Assembly (NCBI RefSeq): GCF_003987495.1
Contig: NZ_NGJU01000002.1
Location: 141,458-205,457, forward strand
Direction: 5' to 3'
From: Vagococcus salmoninarum
GTDB lineage: Bacteria > Bacillota > Bacilli > Lactobacillales > Vagococcaceae
DNA length: 64,000 nucleotides
The notes beneath the pieces are model-generated. The model searched no databases. It saw only the letters and a list, made by a program, of their open reading frames with translations, and had not been told where the DNA came from. Made by a program: the position numbers and the translations under genes. Of this stretch, positions 54,116 to 62,707 are shown one piece after another; the stretch's first letter is position 1; each line of letters starts with the position of its first letter.

Positions 54116-55162
54116 CTACTCCTTTACCTTGAATTGTTCTAAGAATCTAACATCATTTTGATAGAAGTAACGAATGTCGTTTACTCCATGGCGTAACATC
54201 GCAATTCGGTCTGGTCCCATTCCGAAGGCAAATCCGCTATATTCAGTAGCATCAATACCGGACATTTCTAAGACATTAGGATGAACCATACCAGCTCCTA
54301 AAATCTCAATCCAACCAGTTAATTTACAAACGTTACAGCCTTCCCCACCACATTTGAAACAACTAACATCAACTTCGACGGAAGGTTCAGTAAAAGGGAA
54401 ATAACTTGGACGAAGACGAATTTCCCGCTCTTCACCAAACATTTTTTTCATTACGACTTCCAATGTGCCTTTTAAGTCACCCATCGTAATATTTTTATCA
54501 ATAACTAAACCTTCAATTTGGTGGAACTGATGACTATGAGTGGCGTCATCACTGTCACGACGGAAAACTTTTCCAGGACTGATCATTCGCAGTGGCCCTT
54601 TAGAAAAATCATGTTTTTCCATTGTTCGTGCTTGAACTGGTGACGTATGAGTTCTCAGTAATAATTCTTCCGTAATGTAAAACGTATCTTGCATGTCACG
54701 AGCTGGGTGGTTTTTAGGAATATTCATTCGTTCAAAGTTGTAGTGATCTTGTTCAACTTCAAACCCTTCAATAATTTGATAGCCCATCCCTAAAAAGATA
54801 TCTTCCATCTCTGTCATCGTTTGACTTAAAATATGAGGACTGCCTTGGGGAACTTGCTTACCTGATAAAGTCACATCAATTGTTTCTTTCGCTAAAGCGG
54901 CATTCATTTCTGATAATTCTAACTCAGCTTTTTTCTCTTCGATTTTTTCCGCTAAGTGATCGCGGATTTCATTAGCAAAACTTCCGACTAAAGGACGTTC
55001 CTCCGCTGATAAATCTTTCATTCCTCTTAACACTTCGGTAATTGGACCTTTTTTTCCTAGCGTTTCAACTCGGATTTGATTCAATTCTTTCAAACCTTCA
55101 CTTGCAGTGATTTTTTCCACTGTTTTCGCTTTTAACGTTTCTAATTGTTCTTTTAAAGACAT
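54116..55162 (-). CDS. pheS: Phenylalanyl-tRNA synthetase alpha subunit
   Basis: A 348-residue class II synthetase subunit. An N-terminal coiled coil is followed by motif 2 ([20 protein letters not shown]) and motif 3 ([18 protein letters not shown]). [12 protein letters not shown] holds the Phe pocket, and a [12 protein letters not shown] segment is present. AGAAAGGAAC lies upstream of the ATG. It is preceded by a Phe T-box and by 78-bp repeats in the leader. Confidence 0.97.
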   Translation of the reverse strand: MSLKEQLETLKAKTVEKITASEGLKELNQIRVETLGKKGPITEVLRGMKDLSAEERPLVGSFANEIRDHLAEKIEEKKAELELSEMNAALAKETIDVTLSGKQVPQGSPHILSQTMTEMEDIFLGMGYQIIEGFEVEQDHYNFERMNIPKNHPARDMQDTFYITEELLLRTHTSPVQARTMEKHDFSKGPLRMISPGKVFRRDSDDATHSHQFHQIEGLVIDKNITMGDLKGTLEVVMKKMFGEEREIRLRPSYFPFTEPSVEVDVSCFKCGGEGCNVCKLTGWIEILGAGMVHPNVLEMSGIDATEYSGFAFGMGPDRIAMLRHGVNDIRYFYQNDVRFLEQFKVKE

Positions 55163-55268
55163 TTTTGATAGTTCCTTTCTATATGAATTATTAGTTTATT
55201 TATTCTCAGAATAGAGTGTTGATTGATTGTTTGAGTTATAACTATATTTTTAGAATTGACTGGCTCAT

Positions 55269-55459
55269 GGCTCATCGGGACTAAAGCATTGTGAGGCTTT
55301 TAAGAAGACTACAACGCATTTTACTTCGTAAAATTCCTTGTCTATTGGCTCATCGGGACTAAAGTCCCGTGAGGCTTTTAAGAAGACTACAACGCATTTT
55401 ACTTTGTAAAATTCCTTGTCTATTGGCTCATCAATGCTAAAGCATTGTGAGCCAATAGA
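55269..55459 (-). repeat. 78-bp tandem repeats with hairpins in the pheS leader
   Basis: Two full units (55269-55346 and 55347-55424) and a partial third (55425-55459) begin with GGCTCATC. Each unit has a hairpin at the start and a second stem TTTTAC/GTAAAA. The first hairpin has arms GGGACT/AGTCCC in unit 2 and AATGCT/AGCATT in unit 3. Unit 1 has one arm of each kind and so is mismatched. The repeats lie between the T-box terminator and pheS and are transcribed with pheST. Confidence 0.85.
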
Positions 55460-55463
55460 AAAA

Positions 55464-55690
55464 GACTTCGCTCCTAATAAGGAGCGAAGTCTCGCGGTAC
55501 CATCCTAAATTCACGGGGTGAGCCGTAATCTTTGCTTTGTTAACGGTGGGGTCACCGGCTTAGTGGAAACTAAGCAACTCAAGAAGTGAAATTTCATTTA
55601 GTTAACTAAGATTCGTTTTCAGTCTAGGACGAATCTTCCTGGGTTAGTTAAATCTAAATTACTTGCTTCTTTCAACGTATTTCTCTATTA
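55464..55690 (-). promoter_or_regulatory. T-box leader of pheST (Phe-specific)
   Basis: On the minus strand the T-box AGGATGGTACCGCG is at 55494-55507. The terminator AGACTTCGCTCCT/AGGAGCGAAGTCT is at 55464-55493, with TTTTT following. The specifier TTC followed by A lies at 55588-55590 in GAAATTTCACTTC and encodes Phe, matching the gene. Uncharged tRNA-Phe raises read-through. Confidence 0.93.
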
Positions 55691-55696
55691 CTTCTT

Positions 55697-55725
55697 AGTC
55701 TACAAGAAACTTAGCCTTTGGTCAA
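55697..55725 (-). promoter_or_regulatory. Promoter of the pheST leader
   Basis: On the minus strand TTGACC (55720-55725), 17 bases, TAGACT (55697-55702). Confidence 0.7.
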
Positions 55726-55733
55726 CTGCTTTT

Positions 55734-56075
55734 CTAGAGTGTTAACCATTTTTCAGACCATTTTTGGATTTCTCCCATTGCTTCTTTTAAATCTAAGCCT
55801 TTCGCTGTTAAGCGGTATTCAACTTTTTTACTGTTTTCTTTATCTTCTAAACGTTCAACAATCTTGTTTAATTCTAATTCTTTTAAACGTTCCGCTAATA
55901 CACGATCACTTAAATTCGGTATTTTAGTTGCTAATTCGCCGAAGCGTTGTGTTCCGTCTTCTAGTAAAACATCTATAATTAATCCATTCCAACGTTTGCC
56001 TAAGATAGAGAATGTTTGTTCGAATTTAGGGCAAAGTGTAAATTGTCGTTCTTCGCACTTACTTAATTCAGCCAT
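55734..56075 (-). CDS. HxlR family transcriptional regulator
   Basis: A 113-residue winged-helix protein. CPKFEQTFSILGKRWNGLII begins the family domain, with the conserved Cys and the K-R-W. IPNLSDRVLAERLKEL is the recognition helix, and VEYRLTAKG the wing. Members often respond to electrophiles through the N-terminal Cys, which is present. The start is ATG 56075 with AAAGGAT nine bases upstream. The target is unknown; the neighbours are unrelated. Confidence 0.88.
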   Translation of the reverse strand: MAELSKCEERQFTLCPKFEQTFSILGKRWNGLIIDVLLEDGTQRFGELATKIPNLSDRVLAERLKELELNKIVERLEDKENSKKVEYRLTAKGLDLKEAMGEIQKWSEKWLTL

Positions 56076-56202
56076 TTCCCTCATCCTTTCTTTTTTTCAG
56101 TATAACACCATAACTTACCAAATGTAAGTTAACTGCCTAAGCAACGCTTTTAGTCAATAAAAAAAGAGTCAACCAACTACTCGTTGTCCTCTCATTTTAA
56201 AT

Positions 56203-56700
56203 TTAACTTGCAACACCTAACATTGTATAAACTTTTGTTTTTGCATTTCGACAAGCTGGCACAATGACTTCATGAGCCGCACAATACTTATCGACTAGCG
56301 TTACAATGTAGCTTTCTTTATACTTAGGTGGAGCAATTGTCGCTAACCACATATGTTTGATTATAATGTCTTTTTCTAATTCTGATAACTCGGTTAATTT
56401 TTCAGCATTTTTAACTGCTACTCGAGGATGAACATAGGCGTGACTTCCACCATCCATCTTTTCAGTCCGCCAATCATAAAAAAATAAGTCATGGAGTAAA
56501 CCAGCACGGGCAGTCGAACGAGCATTACCGTTCCATTTTTTAGCTAATCGATAGCTTAAATAAGAAACTGAGATTGAATGTTCTAAACGCGTCGAGTAGT
56601 GATGTTGTTTAAACTTTCCTAAGCTTTGAACGTCTTCTGTATACATTAAATCTTCTATATAAGAGACATATTCTTGATCTTCTTGCCAATTTCGTTTCAA
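56203..56700 (-). CDS. HD domain phosphohydrolase
   Basis: A protein of about 165 residues. The metal ligands are visible as His in STRLEHSISVSYLSYRLAKK, His-Asp in RAGLLHDLFFYDW and Asp in VTLVDKYCAAHEV, so an HD-type metal-dependent hydrolase is likely. The substrate is unknown; relatives act on nucleotides. The frame extends to a GTG at 56757. The TTG at 56700, starting KRNWQEDQEYV, has GAAGGAAG upstream and fits the usual N-terminus of this family better. It lies downstream of trmH on the same strand. Confidence 0.75.
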   Translation of the reverse strand: MKRNWQEDQEYVSYIEDLMYTEDVQSLGKFKQHHYSTRLEHSISVSYLSYRLAKKWNGNARSTARAGLLHDLFFYDWRTEKMDGGSHAYVHPRVAVKNAEKLTELSELEKDIIIKHMWLATIAPPKYKESYIVTLVDKYCAAHEVIVPACRNAKTKVYTMLGVAS

Positions 56701-56811
56701 TTCACATAACTTCCTTCGTTTTAAATGATATTTTGCAATGTAGATATATTCTAACACCTCTTGTAGCTAATTTCTAGTTAATCGCCCAATATTAATCTTC
56801 TCGTAATATTT

Positions 56812-57576
56812 CTACGTTAACGCAAACATTAGAACCCCTGCCGCAACAGCGACATTCAATGATTCTGCCTTACCAGTAATCGGAATGTAAACATTAGCAT
56901 CGGTTAATTGTAACAATTCTGGGGCTACTCCTTGGCCTTCATTACCCATCATCAAGGCGATTTCTCTATTTCTAGGTAATTCCCGGTAACTCACTGCTTC
57001 TGGATTTAATTCTGTTCCGTATACAGTGACTCCTTGACTTCTGAGTGTTGGGATAATTTGACTTAGATCAGCCTCAATAATATTTAAGTGGAATTGACTG
57101 CCTTGCATTGAGCGTAAGACTTTATCGTTATAACTATCGACTGTGCCGGCACCTAAAATGATTGTTTTAAAATTAGCCGCATCAGCTGTTCGAATCATCG
57201 TTCCTAAATTCCCTGGGTCTTGGACATTATCTAAGATTAAAATGGGGCATGTTAAAGCTGGCTCTTGACTAGCTTTAGGTATCTCAACAACAGCAATCAC
57301 CCCTTGGGGAGCTGGGACCATTGATAAGCTTTTAATAATCTCATCTGTAACAACATAAAGACTTGCTGTTGCTTTATTTTTTAACAACGCTTGGGTTGCC
57401 TCTAAGTGTTTCTTAGTTGTAAAAACCTTTTGAATGTTGCCTTCATAATTAACCGCTTCTTCCACTAAGTGAAACCCTTCAATAAGATAAGCCTGCTGTT
57501 CTTGTCTTTCCTTCTTTTTATGTAATTTTTTTACTTCTTTAATTAAGTTATTTTTTAATGAGCTGATTTCTTCCAT
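56812..57576 (-). CDS. TrmH/SpoU family RNA 2'-O-methyltransferase
   Basis: A 254-residue SPOUT methyltransferase. It has an N-terminal substrate-binding domain with EGFHLVEEAV, motif 1 DNVQDPGNLGTMIRTA, motif 2 LMMGNEGQGVAPELL and motif 3 IPITGKAESLNVAVAAG, which forms the trefoil knot that binds S-adenosylmethionine. The target is probably rRNA or tRNA (YsgA type). GGAGG is five bases before ATG 57576. It is divergent from acyP, a common arrangement in Lactobacillales. Confidence 0.9.
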   Translation of the reverse strand: MEEISSLKNNLIKEVKKLHKKKERQEQQAYLIEGFHLVEEAVNYEGNIQKVFTTKKHLEATQALLKNKATASLYVVTDEIIKSLSMVPAPQGVIAVVEIPKASQEPALTCPILILDNVQDPGNLGTMIRTADAANFKTIILGAGTVDSYNDKVLRSMQGSQFHLNIIEADLSQIIPTLRSQGVTVYGTELNPEAVSYRELPRNREIALMMGNEGQGVAPELLQLTDANVYIPITGKAESLNVAVAAGVLMFALT

Positions 57577-57710
57577 AATAACCTCCACGGCCTTCTATTA
57601 TTCGAGATATTATAACATTGAATGCTGAAATCTCCTAGTGGGCCTATTTTTAACTTGGTATTTTAGACGAAGCAAGCTAAAATAAAGAAAAAGCTAAAGG
57701 TGGGATTTTT

Positions 57711-57986
57711 ATGAGAAAAGTATCGTTGACCGTTCGAGGGCGCGTTCAAGGCGTTGGCTTTCGTTTTATGACAAAAATGGTAGCTGATAAACTTGGCATT
57801 GTCGGAACCGTCAAAAATCAATGGGATGGCTCGGTTTACATTGAAGCCGGTGGTTCCCCTGAAAGAGTAGCGGAATTTATTAACTTAATTAAAGCCTCCC
57901 CTTCCCCAAGTGGGCGAGTTGAGACTTGCGAAATTACTGAATTGCCAAATTTGCAATTGCCCTCTGCCTTTGATGTCCGCTATTAA
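57711..57986 (+). CDS. acyP: Acylphosphatase
   Basis: A 91-residue enzyme of standard length. The phosphate loop GRVQGVGFRFMT contains the catalytic Arg, and the catalytic Asn is in TVKNQWDGSVYIEAGG. It hydrolyses acyl phosphates. AAAGGTGG precedes the ATG. Confidence 0.95.
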   Translation: MRKVSLTVRGRVQGVGFRFMTKMVADKLGIVGTVKNQWDGSVYIEAGGSPERVAEFINLIKASPSPSGRVETCEITELPNLQLPSAFDVRY

Positions 57987-58021
57987 CTCAAGAGTTTTCT
58001 GTGACTTTTTAAGGTTTTCGA

Positions 58022-58050
58022 TTGAAAAAAAAGCAATTATCCATTATAGT
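58022..58050 (+). promoter_or_regulatory. Promoter of yidC
   Basis: TTGAAA, a 17-base spacer and TATAGT, about 40 bases before the ATG. Confidence 0.7.
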
Positions 58051-58088
58051 AGAGCTTATGAGAAAATTTTAAAAAAAGGAAGAAACTA

Positions 58089-59051
58089 ATGAAAAATAAA
58101 TTTAAAAAATGGTTGTTAGCATCTGGAATGTTAGGTTTATTATTAACCTTATCTGGTTGTGTACAAACTTTCAAATCCGGCGACAAAATCGGCCAACCAA
58201 CTGGTGAGGGCTTCGTTTATAAATTACTTGTCGGACCGATGAGTCAATTAATTCACTACTTCGTTGACCTTTTCGGAAATAACTACGGCTTAGCAATTAT
58301 TGTTTTCACTTTAATTGTTCGAACAATCATCTTGCCTCTTGGTTTACATCAAACGAAAAAAGCTAGCACGCAATCTGAGAAGATGCTTTTCTTAAAACCA
58401 CAAATGGATGCTTTACAAAAAGCTACAAAAGCTGCTGTTACCCAAGAACAACAAATGGCCGCGCAACAACAAATGCAAGCTTTTTACAAAGACAACAACA
58501 TGAGTATGTTTGGCGGAATGGGTTGTTTACCTTTACTTATTCAAATGCCTGTCTTTACTGCCTTGTTCTTTACAATCAAATACATGCCAGGCATTGAGAG
58601 TGCTAGTTTCCTAGGTGTGCCTTTAGGCGAACCGAACTTAATCTTCACTATTGTAGCTGCCTTAAGTTACTTAATTCAAAGTTTCATTAGCATGATCGGG
58701 ATTCCTGAAGAACAAAAGAAACAAATGAAGACTATGATGTTCATGTCACCAATCATGATTGGTGTGATTTCTTTCACTTCTCCTGCTGGGGTTACCCTTT
58801 ACTGGATTATTGGTGGGATTTTCAGTTGTGTTCAAACACTGATTGCTAATCTTTATCAAAAACCAAAAATTCGTGCCCAAATCGCTGAAGAATTTAGACT
58901 TAATCCACCTAAAGACATTAAAATTCCAGTTATTAAAGAAGGTAATCCTGAGGCAGCTAGTCACCCGGCTCAACCTCGTAACAAACAAATGAATCAAGGA
59001 AACAAAGGATCTGGTAACGGTCGTAACGCTGGTAAACAGCAACGCCGCTAA
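58089..59051 (+). CDS. yidC: Membrane protein insertase YidC/OxaA
   Basis: A 320-residue lipoprotein-type YidC. The lipobox LSGC has Cys24. Five membrane helices include YGLAIIVFTLIVRTIILPLG with the conserved cavity Arg (R77), GGMGCLPLLIQMPVFTALF and SPAGVTLYWIIGG. The C-terminal tail is basic and rich in Asn, Gly and Lys, as in YidC2, which helps ribosome contact. It inserts membrane proteins with or without SecYEG. A terminator follows. Confidence 0.96.
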   Translation: MKNKFKKWLLASGMLGLLLTLSGCVQTFKSGDKIGQPTGEGFVYKLLVGPMSQLIHYFVDLFGNNYGLAIIVFTLIVRTIILPLGLHQTKKASTQSEKMLFLKPQMDALQKATKAAVTQEQQMAAQQQMQAFYKDNNMSMFGGMGCLPLLIQMPVFTALFFTIKYMPGIESASFLGVPLGEPNLIFTIVAALSYLIQSFISMIGIPEEQKKQMKTMMFMSPIMIGVISFTSPAGVTLYWIIGGIFSCVQTLIANLYQKPKIRAQIAEEFRLNPPKDIKIPVIKEGNPEAASHPAQPRNKQMNQGNKGSGNGRNAGKQQRR

Positions 59052-59070
59052 GATCGTAACGATCATCAAC

Positions 59071-59104
59071 AAAAGGCTGGGACATTAATGTCTCAGCCTT
59101 TTTA
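59071..59104. terminator. Bidirectional terminator after yidC
   Basis: AAAAGGCTGgGACAT/ATGTCtCAGCCTTTTT, between yidC and the convergent phosphotransferase pseudogene. Confidence 0.85.
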
Positions 59105-59105
59105 G

Positions 59106-60074
59106 TTACTTTAAAATCACAATGCTTTCTCGGTTGCTAATTCTGCGATAACTTTCTTTTAAATAAAGGTGTTGCCATTGACTTAAGTCTTGAAAATCCC
59201 ACTTTTTATACGCACCAACAAAAGCGATGATTTCCCGTAACTTTAAAAAAAATTCAAGTTTGGCTAGTTCACGATTATGCAACGAAACTTCTTGACGATA
59301 CCCCCTTAAAAAATAGTTTAAATAGACATCTGCTAGTTTTTTCCGCTGACACGCCTGGCTATTCGTTAATTGATAAATTGAATAATACAAACTAATCGCA
59401 ATGTCTTCAATAAAAAAGCTATACTGACATTCATCGAAGTCAATCAAACAGACCGTATTATTATTTATTAATAAGTTATTCAAATGGACGTCGCCGTGAA
59501 TTAAGCCATAGTTACTTTTTTCTTTACCAAACTCCTGAAGCCCACTTACTAACTGGTCTTTCGCCTGTCTAATGTCATTCATTACAGTAGGAACATACTG
59601 GTCAAACTCTCTTAAATATTGATTCTCAAAGAAATGCCGTCGATAAAGACTGCTAACATTCAAGTCTTGAGATCGGTTATGAAGCTTGCCTAATTCTTTG
59701 CCAATCGCGAAAAAAAGAGTTTGTTGCTGAATATAGCCAGGATAATCTATGTGTTTGCCAGGTAATCGTTCAAAAACACTGCTAAAATAGCTTCGACCGT
59801 GAACCATCACTTTGGCAAACAGCTGATTGTCTTTAGTTAAAATGGCTTGCGGTACTTTCAAATGACCTTTTAATAATGTTAGCCATTGAAGCTCCCCTGT
59901 CAATTCCTTGTCACTGCGATTACTTTCAGGAGTCATTCTTAAAACAAAAGAACCTGTTGAACCATTGATATAATAAACAATATTTTACCAGCCAATTTTA
60001 TTTTCAACAATCTCTTCGGCAATAATATTAAAACACTCTGCTAAATGTTTGCAAATCTAAGCCTTGTGTATCAT
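59106..60074 (-). pseudogene. APH/CotS-like phosphotransferase interrupted by two nonsense codons
   Basis: The catalytic part of a kinase-like phosphotransferase is intact. YGLIHGDVHLNNLLI is the catalytic loop (H-G-D-x-H-x-x-N) and CLIDFDECQYSFFIEDIAIS the metal-binding D-F-D. A frame of 276 residues opens at ATG 59936, but that ATG lacks a ribosome site. Reading upstream in the same frame gives YYINGSTGSFVLRMTPESNR, the expected N-terminal lobe, and continues to ATG 60074 with AGGAGGGG upstream. That full frame is broken by TAG (60057-60059, codon 6) and TAA (59985-59987, codon 30). It is therefore probably a recent pseudogene. An internal restart would lack the first part of the ATP-binding lobe. 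Confidence 0.8.
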
Positions 60075-60372
60075 CTTTTCCCCTCCTAAAAACTAACATA
60101 AGAGTGACTAACTAGGGTCTCTAACAGATCAATTAAGGGACATTAAAACGATTACATTTCGTCTAAAAGTTTGCCGTCAATTCTTCTGCTTATGAATTTT
60201 TCAACTTTTTAGTGAAGCCTTTTCACAACATAAATTTCCGCCTTCTAATAAATCTGATATTCAGATAGTTATTTAATTTAAAAGGGTTCAAAAACCGTAG
60301 TCTAATCAACTTTTTTATGGTATTATGGAAATTGTGTTTTTAAGATATTAATTATAGTTAGGGGATTATAAA
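60075..60372. other. Intergenic region without a gene
   Basis: About 300 bases between the pseudogene start and the DUF47 gene. I see no ORF with a ribosome site. A TGGTATTAT extended -10 near 60318-60326 probably serves the DUF47-Pit operon. TCTGATATTCAGA near 60251-60263 is a short palindrome. Confidence 0.4.
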
Positions 60373-60993
60373 ATGTTTTCAAGAAATAAAAAAGATCAAT
60401 TCGGCGAATTACTGCATGACATGACGGTTAACCTGAAAGAAGCAGCTAATTATTTCTCTTCATTTTCACCTGAAAAACCTGAGGATATCACTATCTTTTC
60501 AGAGACAATTAACAATTATGAATCAAAAGGCGACAAACTTGTTTACCAAATGATTGTTGTCCTAAATGATACGTTTATCACTCCGATTGAACGTGAAGAT
60601 CTTTTAGAATTAACTAACCGCATCGATGACGTCCTAGATGCTATGGAAAAAGCCGCTTTATCATTCGAAATTTGTCATTTATCTAAATTTAATGATGTTA
60701 TTACTAAAATGGCCGCTGAAATTTCTGGAGCTACTGATGAAATCACGGCAGCTGTTGATTGCATGTTCTCAAAAAAATTAAAAGAAATTAATGGTCACTC
60801 AAAAAAAATCAAACAACACGAATCCAACTGTGACGATTTATACCGGGAAGCCTTACTAGACTTATTCCAAGTGGAAGAAGATCCAATCCGCTTAATTCGT
60901 TATAAAGTTGTTTATGAAAACTTAGAAGAAATTGCGAATTTCTGTGAAGATGTTTCTAAAACATTAAACTCAATCGTAATGAAAAACGCTTAG
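60373..60993 (+). CDS. DUF47 family (PhoU-like) Pit accessory protein
   Basis: A 206-residue all-helical protein with two PhoU-like three-helix units. NNYESKGDKLVYQMIVVLND and KKIKQHESNCDDLYREALLD are the two E-x-x-x-D metal-binding patterns. INRIDDVLDAMEKAA-like TNRIDDVLDAMEKAA is a family block. DUF47 proteins are partners of Pit transporters and are thought to regulate phosphate uptake. It precedes pit by 12 bases. TTAGGGGAT lies upstream of the ATG. Confidence 0.9.
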   Translation: MFSRNKKDQFGELLHDMTVNLKEAANYFSSFSPEKPEDITIFSETINNYESKGDKLVYQMIVVLNDTFITPIEREDLLELTNRIDDVLDAMEKAALSFEICHLSKFNDVITKMAAEISGATDEITAAVDCMFSKKLKEINGHSKKIKQHESNCDDLYREALLDLFQVEEDPIRLIRYKVVYENLEEIANFCEDVSKTLNSIVMKNA

Positions 60994-61005
60994 GAGGGCT
61001 CATAG

Positions 61006-62007
61006 ATGGATCAAATTTTTGTTGTTACCGTTTTGATTGTGATTGCCGCTTTAGTCTTTGATTTAATTAACGGCTTTCACGATACGGCTAACGCCATTGC
61101 AACGAGTGTTTCTACGAAGGCCTTGAAACCGAAACACGCCATTATGTTAGCCGCCGTGATGAACTTCCTAGGAGCGATTTCTTTTACAGGAGTTGCTAAA
61201 ACAATCACTAAAGGAATAGTCGATCCAATTTCTTTACCTAATGGCCAAGTCGTAATATTAGCTGCCTTACTTTCAGCGATTGTTTGGAACTTAGTCACTT
61301 GGTACTTCGGTATTCCAAGTAGTTCTTCTCACGCCTTAATTGGTTCGATCGCTGGCGCAGCCATTGCTTCTGCTGGAATTACGGCAATTAAGTTTTCCGG
61401 TTTTGCCATGATTATTATCGGCTTAATCGCCTCACCTGTGATTGCCTTTTGTGTTGGGTATGTCGTTTATTCGATTATAAAAACCATCTTTAAAAATGCT
61501 AACTTATCCAAATCGAATAACCGTTTCCGTTTATTCCAAATTTTAACGGCTGCTTTGCAATCATATACTCACGGAACTAACGATGCCCAAAAAGCGATGG
61601 GAATCATTACTATGGCCTTAATTGCTAACGGTTACCAAACTGGGGATGACGTTCAACGTTGGGTTCAAATTTCTTGTGCGATTGCCATGGCAATTGGAAC
61701 GAGTATTGGCGGTTGGCGAATTATCAAAACTGTTGGTGGAAAAATCATGAAAATTAAACCTGTCAGTGGTGTCGCTGCTGATTTAAGTTCTGTTTTAATT
61801 ATTTTTAGTGCGACCCTCTTCCATTTACCAGTTAGTACGACTCACGTTATTAGCTCAGCGATTATGGGTGTTGGGACTTCTCATCGCATCAAAGGGGTTA
61901 AGTGGGATACTGGTCAAAGAATGTTATTTACTTGGGTAATCACCTTACCAATCTCAGCTTTAATTTCAGCTATTTTATTCACAATCTTAAATGTAATTAT
62001 TCCTTAA
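61006..62007 (+). CDS. pit: Inorganic phosphate transporter, PiT family
   Basis: A 333-residue transporter with about ten helices. The two signature repeats are FDLINGFHDTANAIATSVST (N-terminal) and LQSYTHGTNDAQKAMGII (C-terminal). It imports metal-phosphate complexes with H+ or Na+. AGGAGGG lies upstream of the ATG. It forms an operon with the DUF47 gene and ends at a terminator. Confidence 0.95.
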   Translation: MDQIFVVTVLIVIAALVFDLINGFHDTANAIATSVSTKALKPKHAIMLAAVMNFLGAISFTGVAKTITKGIVDPISLPNGQVVILAALLSAIVWNLVTWYFGIPSSSSHALIGSIAGAAIASAGITAIKFSGFAMIIIGLIASPVIAFCVGYVVYSIIKTIFKNANLSKSNNRFRLFQILTAALQSYTHGTNDAQKAMGIITMALIANGYQTGDDVQRWVQISCAIAMAIGTSIGGWRIIKTVGGKIMKIKPVSGVAADLSSVLIIFSATLFHLPVSTTHVISSAIMGVGTSHRIKGVKWDTGQRMLFTWVITLPISALISAILFTILNVIIP

Positions 62008-62013
62008 TATTTA

Positions 62014-62046
62014 AAGAAGTCTTAGCAAATAAGACTTCTTTTTTTG
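62014..62046 (+). terminator. Terminator of the DUF47-pit operon
   Basis: AAGAAGTCTTA/TAAGACTTCTT with a five-base loop and seven T. Confidence 0.88.
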
Positions 62047-62147
62047 TGTAAAAATCACAAGTGAATTTTCTTTGTTTTTTTCAATCTTATTTGCTTGCTT
62101 TTACATTTTTTCCATGTTATCTTTATGTCAAATACAAATATCTGATT

Positions 62148-62320
62148 TGTTAGGTGAGGCTTCTATACAAACACAGGGTGCTGCCCAGAAACATCGAGAG
62201 ATGCCAATGGGTAAAACATGAATCGTCGATTAAGGCTTTTCTGAACGCACCTAAAACTGATTGCCAGTTTTTACGTTGTGTAGTGCTAAAGCTCAACGTT
62301 GAATCTTGGCATTATTTTTT
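62148..62320 (+). promoter_or_regulatory. M-box (ykoK-type) Mg2+ riboswitch
   Basis: Conserved blocks appear in order: TTAGGTGAGGC at 62150, GCTGCCCAGAAA near 62179, CGAGAGATGCCAATGGGT near 62195, AATCGTCGATTAAGGCTTTT near 62221, and the 3' element AGTGCTAAAGCTC near 62282. The order and sequence match the Mg2+-sensing M-box of Bacillus mgtE. In known cases Mg2+ binding favours termination. A terminator hairpin follows at 62331. What follows is not a Mg2+ transporter but two tiny ORFs and a GNAT gene. Confidence 0.92.
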
Positions 62321-62330
62321 TACTGTCCAA

Positions 62331-62372
62331 AATCTTACGTTGAGTCCGCTCAATTCGTGGGATTTTTTTTGT
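62331..62372 (+). terminator. Expression-platform terminator of the M-box
   Basis: AATCTTACG-TTGAG pairs with CTCAA-TT-CGTGGGATT (two G-T pairs and a TT bulge), then eight T. Confidence 0.8.
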
Positions 62373-62420
62373 GCCCAATGATTAGATATTTTAACTGTTT
62401 AAACTATGAGGAGGTGGTTA

Positions 62421-62495
62421 ATGATGGACGAGTATGAATCGATAACCTGGAAAGAACAAAAGTTAAGCTCGACTGATTTAACCGCCAATTTTTAA
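62421..62495 (+). CDS. Small ORF 1 under the M-box (24 residues)
   Basis: A frame starting MMDEYESITWKEQK with the strong site GAGGAGGTGG six bases upstream of two adjacent ATGs. The N-terminus is acidic (Asp3, Glu4, Glu6). It is followed by a hairpin that resembles a terminator, so it has the layout of a leader peptide. I recognise no homologue. In enterobacterial mgtL-type leaders, acidic or Pro-rich starts destabilise ribosomes at low Mg2+. A similar role here would be an inference only. Confidence 0.6.
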   Translation: MMDEYESITWKEQKLSSTDLTANF

Positions 62496-62519
62496 TAGGA
62501 CTGGCCGGCGTCACTAGAC

Positions 62520-62583
62520 AACCTTTTTTCTTTCCACTTAGTTTCCAATCAACGTAAACATAAAGTGAAAGAAGGTTTTTTAT
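62520..62583 (+). terminator. Attenuator-like hairpin covering the ORF 2 ribosome site
   Basis: AACCTTTTTTCTTTCCACTTA (21-base arm at 62520-62540, given as its ends AACCTT and CACTTA) pairs with TAAAGTGAAAGAAGGTT (62561-62577), and a run of T follows. The 3' arm holds AAAGAAGG, the ribosome site of ORF 2, nine bases before its ATG. The hairpin could stop transcription or block translation. Confidence 0.7.
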
Positions 62584-62584
62584 T

Positions 62585-62695
62585 ATGAAAAAAATTATCC
62601 TGTACTTATATAAATTATACCAAGGCAGCGGACAACGGTTAGTTGCCGAAGCAGATCGCGGCACAGACTTTGACTTCTATTCTACTTTTTTATAG
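62585..62695 (+). CDS. Small ORF 2 under the M-box (36 residues)
   Basis: A 36-residue frame starting MKKIILYLYKLYQGSGQRLV and continuing AEADRGTDFDFYSTFL. The N-terminal part is hydrophobic and basic, the C-terminal part acidic. Its site AAAGAAGG is buried in the preceding hairpin. Its stop TAG forms part of the TAGGAGG of the acetyltransferase gene, so translation of the two is probably coupled. I recognise no family. Confidence 0.6.
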   Translation: MKKIILYLYKLYQGSGQRLVAEADRGTDFDFYSTFL

Positions 62696-62707
62696 GAGGT
62701 GCCGAGA

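Noticed and set aside
55269-55459. CRISPR array
   Set aside because: The 78-bp units repeat in full with no unique spacers and have internal hairpins, so this is a tandem repeat.
62154-62381. 75-residue plus-strand frame
   Set aside because: It lies exactly over the M-box aptamer and its terminator; the sequence is explained by RNA structure.
62404-62664. 86-residue minus-strand frame
   Set aside because: Antisense to ORF 1, the hairpin and ORF 2, which have ribosome sites; no support for a minus-strand gene.
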